64,000 nucleotides of DNA. It comes from Streptomyces erythrochromogenes. GTDB lineage: Bacteria > Actinomycetota > Actinomycetes > Streptomycetales > Streptomycetaceae. This document shows, piece after piece, positions 54,675 to 63,181 of the stretch. The translations under genes were made by a program, and so were the position numbers. Below the pieces are notes generated by a model. The model made no database searches and had not been told where the DNA came from. It worked only from the letters and a program-made list of their open reading frames with translations. The stretch spans positions 5,387,501 to 5,451,500 of the forward strand of contig NZ_CP108036.1 in the NCBI RefSeq assembly GCF_036170895.1, written 5' to 3'. Position 1 is the first letter of the stretch. Every line of letters starts with the position of its first letter.

Positions 54675-54973
54675 TCACAGCAGGCGGTCGCCGAACCGTG
54701 CCACGACCAGCCCCGCCACCACGGCGTACGCCGCCAGCGGCACCAGCCAGTGGGGGAGTTGTCCGCAGCAGGGAACCGGGCGCCGCGACGGCGGCCCATA
54801 CGCCGAGCCACATCCGGCGCGGGAGCACCGCACCGGCCGTCAGGACGAAGAGGCGGGTCATCCCGGGTGCGGATGCGGTCGTACGTGAGGATGCCCGACG
54901 CCGGCGCACCGATCAGGCCGCCGATCAGCAGGAGCAGGGCCGTGCCCCGGTGGGCGGTTGTTCCGGTCGTCAT
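54675..54973 (-). pseudogene. Frameshifted small membrane protein
   Basis: Read leftward from an ATG at 54973, three frames in turn give membrane-protein sequence: TALLLLIGGLIGAPASGILTY, then MTRLFVLTAGAVLPRRMWLG and GVWAAVAAPGS, then PHWLVPLAAYAVVAGLVVAR ending FGDRLL and a stop at 54675. Each switch needs a one-base shift. Together they spell a roughly 100-residue protein with three to four membrane spans. Either the gene has decayed or the sequence has two indel errors. No other gene is seen in the 531 bases between valS and the kinase. Confidence 0.6.
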
Positions 54974-55112
54974 TCCTCCGAGGCCAGGAGCGGGGGCGGT
55001 CCAGGGGGAGGGGCGCAAGGTCGCGGGCTGCCGGGACCTCCGACCTGTCCGAAGTGCCCTAAATCACTCCGTTTCCCCGTCGGCTGGATCTCATCCGCGG
55101 CACCGACCACGG

Positions 55113-56273
55113 ATGATGGAGGGCATGCACGTCAAGCCCGTCGCCCCGGTGTTCCACCGCTGCGTGGCCGCCGGCCGTCGGCTGGCCGACACCTGGCCCG
55201 GTTCACCGCGGGCGGTCGACGTGCTCACCGCACTGGGCTGCCTCGGGCTGATGGCCCTCGACCTGCCGGGCCTGGCCGCCGCCGACAACTCGCTGAGCGG
55301 ACCCGCCGCGGCCGTCGTGCTCGCCCTGGGCTGCGCGACGCTGCTGGTGCGCCGCCGACTGCCCTGGATCTCGTACCTGGCGGCGCTGCTCTTCATCGGA
55401 TGGCTGCACGAGCTGACCCTGATCCAGTTCGCGCTCTACTCGGTCGGCCGTTTCCGCGGGCGCCGGGCGGGGATCCTGGCGACGCTCGGGTACATCGCCT
55501 TCGCGCTCGTCATGTTCTGGGTGCCGGGCTGGCCCGAGCCGCAGGGGCACACGCTCAGCGGCTTCCTCAGCATCGTCGTGCCCATCGGCGCTCTCGCCTC
55601 GGCGGTGGGCATCGCCGCCTACCGGCACGACCTGGTGCGGGAGCTGACCGCCCGGCGGGCCGAGTCCGCCGTGTTCCGGGCCGTCCAGCAGGAACGCGTC
55701 TCCGTCGCCCGCGACGTGCACGACTTCGTCGGGCGGGAGCTGACCCTGCTGACGGTGCGGTCCGAGGTGCTGTCGGTACGGGCGCGCGAGACGGCGCACG
55801 CGAAGGACTTCGAGGAGCTGGCCGACACCGCGCGCCGGGCCCATCTGGTGCTCAACGAGATCATTGTGCAGCGGGGCGAACGGGCCTCGACCCCGGGGGT
55901 CGACGGGCTGCCGGCGCTGGCGGAGGAGAGCGGACGGGCCGGTTCGCCCGTCCGGCTGGCCATGGACGAGGGCGTGCACGGGCTGTCGCCGCTGCGGCAG
56001 GCGGCGGTCTACCGGGTGGTGCAGGAGTGCCTGACCAATGCCGCCAAGCACGCGCACGGGGAGACCATCGACGTGTCGATCGCGGCGGACGGCCCGCGGC
56101 TGCGGATCGCCGTCAGCAACGCCCTGCCGGCCCGGACCCCGGGCCGGGCCCCCGTCTCGGCGGGCTCCGGCACGGCGAGCATGTCCGAGCGCGTCCGCAG
56201 CCTGGGCGGAAACCTGACGGCGACCCGCACGGACGACACGTACGAGGTCGTCGCCACCCTGCCGAGGGGTTAG
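55113..56273 (+). CDS. Sensor histidine kinase (HisKA_3 type), apparently orphan
   Basis: A 386-residue two-component kinase. About five membrane segments fill residues 30-170 (AAAVVLALGCATLLV, ILATLGYIAFALVMFWV, LSIVVPIGALASAVGIAAY). The phosphoacceptor is His203 in VARDVHDFVGRELTLLTVR, followed by a HATPase with N-box ECLTNAAKHAHGE and G-box GSGTASMSERVRSLGG. This is the NarL/LuxR-partner class, but no response regulator adjoins it. Starts at 55113, 55116 and 55125 are possible; a TG-rich GGAGGG lies too close to the last. It converges on an MreB/Mbl-like gene. Confidence 0.88.
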   Translation: MMEGMHVKPVAPVFHRCVAAGRRLADTWPGSPRAVDVLTALGCLGLMALDLPGLAAADNSLSGPAAAVVLALGCATLLVRRRLPWISYLAALLFIGWLHELTLIQFALYSVGRFRGRRAGILATLGYIAFALVMFWVPGWPEPQGHTLSGFLSIVVPIGALASAVGIAAYRHDLVRELTARRAESAVFRAVQQERVSVARDVHDFVGRELTLLTVRSEVLSVRARETAHAKDFEELADTARRAHLVLNEIIVQRGERASTPGVDGLPALAEESGRAGSPVRLAMDEGVHGLSPLRQAAVYRVVQECLTNAAKHAHGETIDVSIAADGPRLRIAVSNALPARTPGRAPVSAGSGTASMSERVRSLGGNLTATRTDDTYEVVATLPRG

Positions 56274-56466
56274 GCCGCCTCTTCCGGATCTTGCCTGACC
56301 CGCGCCGCCGCCCGGCGCCGCACCTCATCCCCCAGACTCCGGCCGGGGGGACCCCCAGGTTGTCGAGGCTCCCGAGGACGTCCGGTCATCGGGAGCCCCT
56401 CCGCCTTGCGATCCACGGCACCGGCCGACGCGGGCCCAACCGGCAGGGTCCGGAAGAGACGGCCTA
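56271..56466. repeat. Inverted repeat across two convergent stop codons
   Basis: TAGGCCGCCTCTTCCGGA at 56271-56288, continuing to 56295, matches the complement of 56442-56466 with three mismatches in 25 bases. Each arm begins with the stop codon of its gene (kinase, and mbl-like on the other strand). The 146-base interior holds a GGCTCCCGA/TCGGGAGCC hairpin (56367-56397). It may act as a two-way terminator, or reflect an inverted duplication. Confidence 0.6.
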
Positions 56467-57513
56467 GCCCCGGGCCGGGGTCAGCAGACTGTTCAGCGTG
56501 TCCAGGTCCTCCACGCAGCGGCCGGAGCCCAGCGCCACGCAGTCCAGCGGGTTGTCGGCGACGAAGACCGGGATGCCGGTCGCGGAGGCCATGCGCAGGT
56601 CGAGTCCGGGCAGCAGGGCGCCGCCGCCGGTCAGGACGATGCCGTGCTCCATCACGTCGCCGGACAGCTCCGGCGGGCATTCCTCCAGCGTGCCGCGGAC
56701 CGCCGCGATGATCGCCTCGACCGGCTCGTCGAGGGCGGCGCGCACGTCGGCCGCGCCCAGCCGGTGCGTCTTCGGCATCCCGCCGACCTTCTCGCGGCCG
56801 CGCACGGTGAAGGTCGCCGTCTCCAGCTCGGGCCGGTCCGGCACCGGCCAGGCCGAGCCGATCGCCAGCTTGGCGTGCTCGGCGGTGCGCTCGCCGATGA
56901 GCAGCGCGTACTCCCGGCGTACGTGGTCCATGATCGCCGCGTCGAGCCGGTCGCCGCCGATGCGCAGCGAGCGGGAGGTGACGATGCCGCCGAGGGAGAT
57001 GACGGCGACCTCGGAGGTGCCGCCGCCGATGTCCACGACCATGGAGCCGCGCGGTTCGGCCACGGGCAGTCCGGCGCCGATCGCCGCCGCCATCGGCTCC
57101 TCGATCAGGTGGACCGCCTTGGCGCCGGCCCGGGTGGAGGCGTTGACGATGGCCCGCCGTTCGACCGGGGTGACGCCGGAGGGTACGCAGATCACCATCC
57201 GGGTGCGGGTCCGCCGGCCGGGGACCGCCTTGCGCACGAAGTGCCGGATCATCTCCTCGGCGGCCTCGTAGTCGCAGATCACGCCGCCCTTGAGGGGGCG
57301 GATCGCGGTGATGGACCCGGGGGTGCGGCCGATGGTCTCCTTGGCGTCCGCCCCGACGGCCAGGGCGGTGGTGGTGCCCGCCTTGACGGCGACCACGGAC
57401 GGCTCATTGAGGACGATTCCGTGCCCGCGCGCGTAGACGAGGGTGTTGGCGGTTCCCAGGTCGATGCCTATGTCGCGGCTGGATGCTGTCTTGTTGCTGC
57501 TGGCCAGCGGCAT
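56464..57513 (-). CDS. mbl: MreB/Mbl-type actin-like protein
   Basis: A 349-residue bacterial actin. The actin-type nucleotide pocket is intact: phosphate-1 [16 protein letters not shown], phosphate-2 [21 protein letters not shown], and the adenosine motif [15 protein letters not shown]. It differs from the MreB in the operon at 60346 in the membrane-binding N-terminus and in an ETATFTVRGREKVGGMPKTH insert region. Streptomyces Mbl works with MreB in spore-wall synthesis, which is the likely role. The ATG at 57513 has GGGGAA nearby. It is divergent from folC by 117 bases. Confidence 0.9.
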   Translation of the reverse strand: MPLASSNKTASSRDIGIDLGTANTLVYARGHGIVLNEPSVVAVKAGTTTALAVGADAKETIGRTPGSITAIRPLKGGVICDYEAAEEMIRHFVRKAVPGRRTRTRMVICVPSGVTPVERRAIVNASTRAGAKAVHLIEEPMAAAIGAGLPVAEPRGSMVVDIGGGTSEVAVISLGGIVTSRSLRIGGDRLDAAIMDHVRREYALLIGERTAEHAKLAIGSAWPVPDRPELETATFTVRGREKVGGMPKTHRLGAADVRAALDEPVEAIIAAVRGTLEECPPELSGDVMEHGIVLTGGGALLPGLDLRMASATGIPVFVADNPLDCVALGSGRCVEDLDTLNSLLTPARG

Positions 57514-57630
57514 TTGTTCCCCAATCTGCTGCTCGCAAGGCTTGCATGACGATCAGGTCACTTCCGGCGCCGGAGGTCCCGAAAGGGCCGGGCCGAAAGT
57601 CCTCCCGGTGGCCGTCCGTAGACTGGCCCT

Positions 57631-59169
57631 GTGAGTGACCAGCAGCCCGAGAGCCACGACCGCCACGACGACGAAGACCTCGCCGGCACCTTCGACGAGT
57701 TCGACCAGATCGTGGCGGAAGAGTCCGACCGCGACCCCGACCTGGCGGTGATCGAGGCCGGCAGCCGCACCCTGCGCGCCCAGGCCGGTCCGCCCCAGGG
57801 GGACCCGGTGCCCGCCCGGCCCGTCGACCCGGAGGTCGCCAAGGCGCTGCTGGAGGTGGAGCAGGAACTCTCCACCCGATGGGGCGAGACCAAGCTGGAG
57901 CCTTCGGTGTCGCGGATCGCGGCGCTGATGGACGTGCTGGGCGAGCCCCAGCGCGCGTACCCCTCCATCCACATCACCGGGACCAACGGCAAGACCAGCA
58001 CGGCCCGCATGATCGAGGCCCTGCTGAACGCCTTCGAGCTGCGCACCGGCCGGTACACGAGCCCGCACGTGCAGTCGATCACCGAGCGGATCAGCCTCGA
58101 CGGGGCGCCGATCGAGGCCGAGCGGTTCGTGGAGACGTACCACGACGTCAAGCCGTACGTGGAGATGGTCGACGCCGCCGAGGAGTTCCGGCTGTCCTTC
58201 TTCGAGGTGCTCACCGGGATGGCCTACGCGGCCTTCGCGGACGCCCCGGTGGACGTGGCCGTGGTCGAGGTCGGCATGGGCGGCAGCTGGGACGCGACCA
58301 ACGTCATCGACGGCTCCGTCGCCGTCGTCACCCCGATCAGCCTGGACCACACCGACCGGCTCGGCTCCACGCCCGGTGAGATCGCCGTGGAGAAGGGCGG
58401 CATCATCAAGCAGGACGCGACCGTGATCCTGGCGCAGCAGCCGGTGGACGCGGCCCAGGTGCTGCTGAAGAAGGCCGTCGAGGTCGACGCGACGGTGGCC
58501 CGCGAGGGCATGGAGTTCGGCGTCGTCTCGCGCGAGGTCGCGGTCGGCGGGCAGCAGCTGACGCTGCGCGGCGTGGGCGGCGAGTACGACGGGATCTTCC
58601 TGCCGCTCTACGGCGCCCACATGGCGCACAACGCGGCGGTGGCGCTCGCCGCGGTCGAGGCCTTCTTCGGGGTCGGCGGGCAGCACGCCCGGGTGCTGGA
58701 CGTGGACACCGTGCGCAAGGCCTTCGCCTCGGTGACCTCGCCCGGCCGCATGGAGGTCGTGCGGCGCAGCCCGACGGTGATCCTGGACGCGGCGCACAAC
58801 CCGGCGGGCGCGGCGGTCACCGCGGAAGCGGTCACCGAGGCGTTCGGCTTCAGCCGGCTCATCGGCGTCGTGGCCGCGAGCGAGGACAAGGACGTGCGCG
58901 GGGTGCTGGAGGCCTTCGAGCCGATCTTCGCGGAGGTCGTGGTCACGCAGAACTCCAGCCACCGGTCGATGGGCGCCGACGAGCTGGCGGCCGTCGCCGT
59001 CGAGGTCTTCGGCACGGACCGGGTGCAGGTGGAGCCGCGGCTGGACGACGCCCTGGAGGCGGCGATCACGCTGGCGGAGGAAGAGGCCGAGTACGGAGGG
59101 GCCGGGGTCCTGGTGACCGGTTCCGTGATCACGGTGGGCGAGGCCCGCCTGCTGCTGAAGAGGGGCTGA
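57631..59169 (+). CDS. folC: Folylpolyglutamate synthase / dihydrofolate synthase
   Basis: A 512-residue Mur-ligase-like enzyme adding glutamates to folates. The P-loop ITGTNGKTSTARM holds Lys121. YTSPHVQSITERI, VAVVEVGMGGSWDATNVID and ILDAAHNPAGA are family blocks. The first 85 residues (SHDRHDDEDLAGTFDEFDQI) are an acidic extension typical of actinobacteria and absent from E. coli FolC. The GTG at 57631 lies six bases after TAGACT with no ribosome site, suggesting a leaderless message. The DUF4233 gene starts two bases after its stop. Confidence 0.95.
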   Translation: MSDQQPESHDRHDDEDLAGTFDEFDQIVAEESDRDPDLAVIEAGSRTLRAQAGPPQGDPVPARPVDPEVAKALLEVEQELSTRWGETKLEPSVSRIAALMDVLGEPQRAYPSIHITGTNGKTSTARMIEALLNAFELRTGRYTSPHVQSITERISLDGAPIEAERFVETYHDVKPYVEMVDAAEEFRLSFFEVLTGMAYAAFADAPVDVAVVEVGMGGSWDATNVIDGSVAVVTPISLDHTDRLGSTPGEIAVEKGGIIKQDATVILAQQPVDAAQVLLKKAVEVDATVAREGMEFGVVSREVAVGGQQLTLRGVGGEYDGIFLPLYGAHMAHNAAVALAAVEAFFGVGGQHARVLDVDTVRKAFASVTSPGRMEVVRRSPTVILDAAHNPAGAAVTAEAVTEAFGFSRLIGVVAASEDKDVRGVLEAFEPIFAEVVVTQNSSHRSMGADELAAVAVEVFGTDRVQVEPRLDDALEAAITLAEEEAEYGGAGVLVTGSVITVGEARLLLKRG

Positions 59170-59171
59170 GG

Positions 59172-59549
59172 ATGCGCACGCTGTGTGCGAGCACGCTGAT
59201 CGGCGAGTTCTTCGTGATCGGCTTCGCGGGGCTGGTCGCCATGAAGGACCCGGACCTGACCCAGGCCACGGTCTGGACTGTGTGCGGGGTCTCGATGCTG
59301 CTGTCGGTGCTGCTGTGCGGCATGCTGTCGCGCCCCGGAGCGGTCCAGCTGGGCTGGGCCCTGCAGATCGGCCTCATCGCGAGCGGGTTCTTCGTCCCGA
59401 CGATGTTCTTCCTTGGCGCGGTGTTCGCCGGCCTGTGGTGGTGCTCCGTGCACTACGGCCGGAAGATCGACTCGATCAAGGAGCGCTGGGCCGCCGCGCA
59501 GGAGGCTCCCGGGGCGTCCGCGACCTCCGGAGCGCCCGACACCGCCTGA
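59172..59549 (+). CDS. DUF4233 membrane protein
   Basis: A 125-residue protein with four predicted membrane segments (ASTLIGEFFVIGFAGLVAM, VWTVCGVSMLLSVLLCGM, AVQLGWALQIGLIASGFFV, TMFFLGAVFAGLWWCSVHYG) and a short cytosolic tail. This matches the DUF4233 family, which almost always sits between folC and ndk in actinobacteria; its function is unknown. The ATG at 59172 follows the folC stop by two bases, so the pair is co-translated. Confidence 0.9.
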   Translation: MRTLCASTLIGEFFVIGFAGLVAMKDPDLTQATVWTVCGVSMLLSVLLCGMLSRPGAVQLGWALQIGLIASGFFVPTMFFLGAVFAGLWWCSVHYGRKIDSIKERWAAAQEAPGASATSGAPDTA

Positions 59550-59639
59550 CGGATCCCCCGGCCACCCGGACGGCGGGACCTCCCCGGACGGCCCTGTAGA
59601 TTCGCCCTACCGCACCCGTATGCCGCAAGGAGCCGCAAC

Positions 59640-60050
59640 ATGACCCAGCGCACCCTCGTCCTGCTCAAGCCCGACGCCGTCCGTCGTGGCCTGGTCGGCG
59701 AGATCATCGGCCGCATCGAGCGGAAGGCCGGCTGGACCATCCCCGCACTGGAGCTGCGCACGCTCGACCAGGAGACCCTGGAGACGCACTACGGCGAGCA
59801 CAAGGGCAAGCCGTTCTACGAGCCGCTCATGGGCTTCATGTCCAGCGGCCCGGTCGTGGCCCTGGTCGTCGAGGGGGAGCGCGTGATCGAGGGCGTCCGC
59901 CAGCTGGCCGGACCCACCGACCCGATCGCCGCGGCGCCCGGCTCCATCCGCGGCGACTTCGGTACCGTCACCCGGGAGAACCTGATCCACGCCTCGGACT
60001 CGGAGGAGTCCGCGGAGCGCGAGCTGAAGCTCTTCTTCCCCGCGCTCTGA
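59640..60050 (+). CDS. ndk: Nucleoside diphosphate kinase
   Basis: A 136-residue kinase that keeps nucleoside triphosphate pools balanced through a phosphohistidine, His117, in the ENLIHASDS motif (usually NxIHGSD). N-terminal TLVLLKPDAVRRGLVGEII is the family start. The ATG at 59640 has GCAAGGAG upstream. It ends with a terminator, so it is a separate unit from mreB, although the folC-DUF4233-ndk order suggests partial read-through. Confidence 0.97.
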   Translation: MTQRTLVLLKPDAVRRGLVGEIIGRIERKAGWTIPALELRTLDQETLETHYGEHKGKPFYEPLMGFMSSGPVVALVVEGERVIEGVRQLAGPTDPIAAAPGSIRGDFGTVTRENLIHASDSEESAERELKLFFPAL

Positions 60051-60091
60051 TCACTCCCTCCTGACGAGACATCAGCCGAATAGCGCTCATG

Positions 60092-60129
60092 ACCTGGGGC
60101 GACCGAAGTAATTTCGGTCGCCCCCAGGT
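60092..60129 (+). terminator. Terminator of ndk
   Basis: ACCTGGGGCGACCGAA pairs with TTCGGTCGCCCCCAGGT (one bulged C) around GTAAT, 41 bases past the stop. Confidence 0.8.
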
Positions 60130-60146
60130 AATTCCGGGCCCGAGCG

Positions 60147-60169
60147 GGAACGCCTGGGCAGGAGACGTC
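60147..60169 (+). promoter_or_regulatory. Candidate SigE-type promoter of the mre operon
   Basis: GGAAC (60147-60151) and GTC (60167-60169) with TC 16 bases after GGAAC fit the GGAAC-N16-TC pattern I recall for the envelope-stress sigma factor SigE, which controls mre genes in S. coelicolor. It lies about 180 bases upstream of mreB. Confidence 0.4.
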
Positions 60170-60345
60170 GTCACCACTAAGGGGGCGGGTATCCATTCCG
60201 GCGGGATTGCCGGAGTCCCGTCGCGCGGTGTCCGTACCCCGGCACTACGATGGGGCCTCCACCCACACACCCACCTCGCCGACCTGACAGCAGCCGCTAT
60301 CAACTGGAAGGCCAGACGCTCCTCATGGGGAACAAGGGGAACAAC

Positions 60346-61365
60346 ATGTCGTTCATCGGCCGTGACATGGCGATCGACCTCGGGACCGCCAACACGCTGG
60401 TGTACGTGAGGGGCCGGGGGATCGTCCTGAACGAGCCGTCCGTGGTCGCCATCAACACGAACACCGGCGGCATCCTGGCGGTCGGCTCGGAGGCGAAGAA
60501 GATGATCGGGCGCACGCCCGGAAACATCGTCGCCGTACGGCCCCTCAAGGACGGCGTGATCGCCGACTTCGAGATCACCGAGCGTATGCTCCGGTACTTC
60601 ATCCTCAAGATCCACAAGCGCCGCTACCTGGCCCGCCCGCGCGTCGTGGTCTGCGTCCCCTCCGGCATCACGGGAGTGGAGCGCCGCGCGGTCATCGAGG
60701 CGTCCACGCAGGCCGGCGCCCGCCAGGTGCACATCATCGAAGAGCCCATGGCCGCCGCCATCGGCTCGGGCCTGCCCGTCCACGAGGCCACCGGCAACAT
60801 GGTCGTGGACATCGGCGGCGGCACCACCGAGGTCGCCGTCATCTCCCTCGGCGGAATCGTCACGGCACAGTCCATCCGCGTGGCCGGCGACGAGCTCGAC
60901 AACGCGATCATCCAGCACATCAAGAAGGAGTACTCGCTCCTCCTCGGTGAGCGGACGGCCGAACAGATCAAGATCACCATCGGGTCGGCGTACGACCTCG
61001 ACAAGGACGAGCACACCGAGATCCGCGGCCGGGACCTGGTCTCGGGTCTGCCCAAGACGGTCGTCATCTCGGCCGCCGAGGTGCGCAAGGCCATCGAGGA
61101 GCCGGTGAACGCCATCGTCGACGCGGTCAAGACGACGCTCGACAAGTGCCCGCCGGAGCTCTCGGGCGACATCATGGACCGCGGCATCGTCCTGACCGGC
61201 GGCGGCGCCCTGCTCCGCGGTCTGGACGAGCGGCTCCGCCGTGAGACCGGCATGCCGATCCACATCGCCGAGGACCCCCTCGACTCCGTCGCGCTCGGCT
61301 CCGGCAAGTGCGTCGAGGAGTTCGAGGCCCTCCAGCAGGTCCTGGACGCGCAGCCCCGTCGGTGA
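60346..61365 (+). CDS. mreB: Rod-shape protein MreB
   Basis: A 339-residue actin homologue that in Streptomyces supports spore-wall synthesis. Phosphate-1 [16 protein letters not shown], phosphate-2 [20 protein letters not shown], connect-2/adenosine [18 protein letters not shown] and the N-terminal amphipathic MSFIGRD are present. I use the ATG at 60346 (AAGGGGAAC upstream); an ATG at 60325 would add seven residues but has a poorly spaced site. It is the first gene of the mreBCD-pbp2 cluster. Confidence 0.96.
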   Translation: MSFIGRDMAIDLGTANTLVYVRGRGIVLNEPSVVAINTNTGGILAVGSEAKKMIGRTPGNIVAVRPLKDGVIADFEITERMLRYFILKIHKRRYLARPRVVVCVPSGITGVERRAVIEASTQAGARQVHIIEEPMAAAIGSGLPVHEATGNMVVDIGGGTTEVAVISLGGIVTAQSIRVAGDELDNAIIQHIKKEYSLLLGERTAEQIKITIGSAYDLDKDEHTEIRGRDLVSGLPKTVVISAAEVRKAIEEPVNAIVDAVKTTLDKCPPELSGDIMDRGIVLTGGGALLRGLDERLRRETGMPIHIAEDPLDSVALGSGKCVEEFEALQQVLDAQPRR

Positions 61366-61370
61366 CCACA

Positions 61371-61447
61371 CCCCTCCCGGCCGGGGAGGGGCTAAGCGGA
61401 ACACAAGGATCCGCCGTACGGGTGCTACCGGGCCCGTGCGGCGGATC
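61371..61447 (+). terminator. Two hairpins between mreB and mreC
   Basis: CCCCTCCCGG with CCGGGGAGGGG (61371-61391) and GATCCGCCGTACGGG with CCCGTGCGGCGGATC (61408-61447, one G-T pair) follow mreB. The second precedes an AT-rich GTTGATATAC. The pair may reduce mreC expression relative to mreB. Confidence 0.65.
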
Positions 61448-61499
61448 GTTGATATACAGGCAAAAGAGAATTCCGACGAGGAAGGCACGGCCGCCGCAC

Positions 61500-62447
61500 G
61501 TGAGGGACACACGAGAAAGCCGGCTGCTCCTGGTGCTTCTGATCGCCATCGCGTTCGCGTTGATCACGGTGGACATCAGGGCAGGCGAGGAGTCACCGGT
61601 CGACGGTGCCCGGCAGGCCGCCGCGGCGGTCTTCGGGCCGGTCGAGGAAGGTGTGGCGACCGCGGTCGATCCGGTCGCCAACGCCATAGGGGCCGTACGG
61701 GACTCCGGGGAGCGCCACAACCGCATCGCCACGCTGGAGCGCGAGAACGCGGCCCTCAAGGCCAAGCTCGGCAGCGAGGACCAGACCCGCAGCCGCATCC
61801 ACGAACTCGACGAGATGCTCAAGCGGGCGGGCGCCGGACAGTACGGCATCAAGGGCGCCGAGGTCATCGCCATAGGAGCGGCCCAGGGCTTCTCCTGGAC
61901 CGTCACCATCGACGCCGGCAGCAAGGACGGCATCGAACGCGACATGACCGTCCTCAACGGCGACGGGCTCGTCGGCCGCGTCACCACCGTGGGCCCCGAC
62001 ACCTCCACCGTCGTCCTCGCCAACGACCCCGACTTCACCGTCGGCACGCGCCTGGAGAAGACCGGCGAACTCGGCTTCGCCACCGGCCAGGGCGACCGCG
62101 CCCTGTCCGTCCAGATGCTCAACGGCAAGGCCAAGGTCAGCCCCGGCGACCGGCTCGTCACCTTCGGCTCGCGCGGCAACAAGCCCTTCGTGCCCGGCGT
62201 CCCGATCGGCGAGGTGGTCAAGGTCGACCCCTCGCGCGGCGACCTGACCCGCACCGTCTGGGTGCGTCCGTTCGTCGGCTTCTCGCGGCTGGACATCGTC
62301 GGCGTCGTGGTGATGCCGCCGCGCGAGGACCCGCGCGACGCCGTCCTGCCGCCCAAGCCCGAGGCCCCCAAGCCCACCCCGACGGTCACCGTCACGGTCA
62401 CCCCGTCCGGGGCCGCCAGCCCGCTCGCCCAGCCGGCCGACGACTAG
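61500..62447 (+). CDS. mreC: Rod-shape protein MreC
   Basis: A 315-residue bitopic protein linking MreB to periplasmic wall synthases. A membrane segment (RLLLVLLIAIAFALITVDI) is followed by a coiled coil (HNRIATLERENAALKAKLGSE) and two beta-barrel domains (SWTVTIDAGSKDGIERDMTVLN, GDRLVTFGSRGNKPFVPGVPIG). The C-terminus is a Pro/Thr-rich tail. The GTG at 61500 (VRDTRESRLLLV) gives the usual N-terminus; the GAGGAAGG box is 14 bases away. Fits the mre operon order. Confidence 0.94.
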   Translation: MRDTRESRLLLVLLIAIAFALITVDIRAGEESPVDGARQAAAAVFGPVEEGVATAVDPVANAIGAVRDSGERHNRIATLERENAALKAKLGSEDQTRSRIHELDEMLKRAGAGQYGIKGAEVIAIGAAQGFSWTVTIDAGSKDGIERDMTVLNGDGLVGRVTTVGPDTSTVVLANDPDFTVGTRLEKTGELGFATGQGDRALSVQMLNGKAKVSPGDRLVTFGSRGNKPFVPGVPIGEVVKVDPSRGDLTRTVWVRPFVGFSRLDIVGVVVMPPREDPRDAVLPPKPEAPKPTPTVTVTVTPSGAASPLAQPADD

Positions 62448-62460
62448 GAGCCGACCCCGC

Positions 62461-63168
62461 ATGCGCTTCAACCGGATCCTGCTCTCGGCCACGCTCGTCG
62501 TGGTCGCCCTCGTCGTCCAGGTCACCGTCCTGGGCCGGCTCCAACTGCCCGGCGCCGTACCCGACCTGCTGCTCCTCACCGTCGTGTCCCTCGCACTCGT
62601 GTACGGGCACGTCAGCGGCGCGCTCATCGGCTTCGGCGCCGGACTCCTCGCCGACCTGGCACCGCCCGCCGACCACGCGGCCGGGCGGTACGCGCTCGTC
62701 CTGTGCGTCATCGGCTACGTCGCCGGCCTCGTCCGCCCCGACGGCGGGCGGTTCCGCTCGGCCTGGGGCCCGATGCTGACCGTCGTCGCCGCCGCGATCG
62801 GCTCCACCCTGCTCTACGCGGGCGTGGGCGCCCTCGTCGGCGACACCGCAGCCCGCCACGTGGGCCTGACCGGGCTGGTGTTCACCGCCACCCTCTACGA
62901 CCTGCTGCTCGCGCCCTTCACCGTGCCGTGGATCATGGCGCTGGCGCGCAAGGCCGACAACGACCCGATGGCCGTCGAGGCCGGCGGCGGCCCCGCCAAC
63001 AAGGCAGCCGACGTCTCCGCCGGCTGGCTGACCGGCGGCACCGGCCTGCGCATCGGCAGCCAGCGCGGCGGCCTGCGCCTGAAGACCGCGCGGTCCCGCG
63101 CCAACAAGGCGGTCCGCATAAAGGGCGTCAAGCCGACCAAGGGTGTGAAGAGCGTCAAGAAGCTGTGA
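62461..63168 (+). CDS. mreD: Rod-shape protein MreD
   Basis: A 235-residue membrane protein with about five segments (ILLSATLVVVALVVQVTVLG, PDLLLLTVVSLALVYGHVSG, LTVVAAAIGSTLLYAGVGAL) and a basic, lysine-rich C-terminal tail of about 70 residues (SRANKAVRIKGVKPTKGVK) that is unusual for E. coli MreD but common in actinobacteria. AGGAG lies upstream. It follows mreC by 13 bases and precedes pbp2 by 13. Confidence 0.94.
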   Translation: MRFNRILLSATLVVVALVVQVTVLGRLQLPGAVPDLLLLTVVSLALVYGHVSGALIGFGAGLLADLAPPADHAAGRYALVLCVIGYVAGLVRPDGGRFRSAWGPMLTVVAAAIGSTLLYAGVGALVGDTAARHVGLTGLVFTATLYDLLLAPFTVPWIMALARKADNDPMAVEAGGGPANKAADVSAGWLTGGTGLRIGSQRGGLRLKTARSRANKAVRIKGVKPTKGVKSVKKL

Positions 63169-63181
63169 GGGAGGAGCAGAC

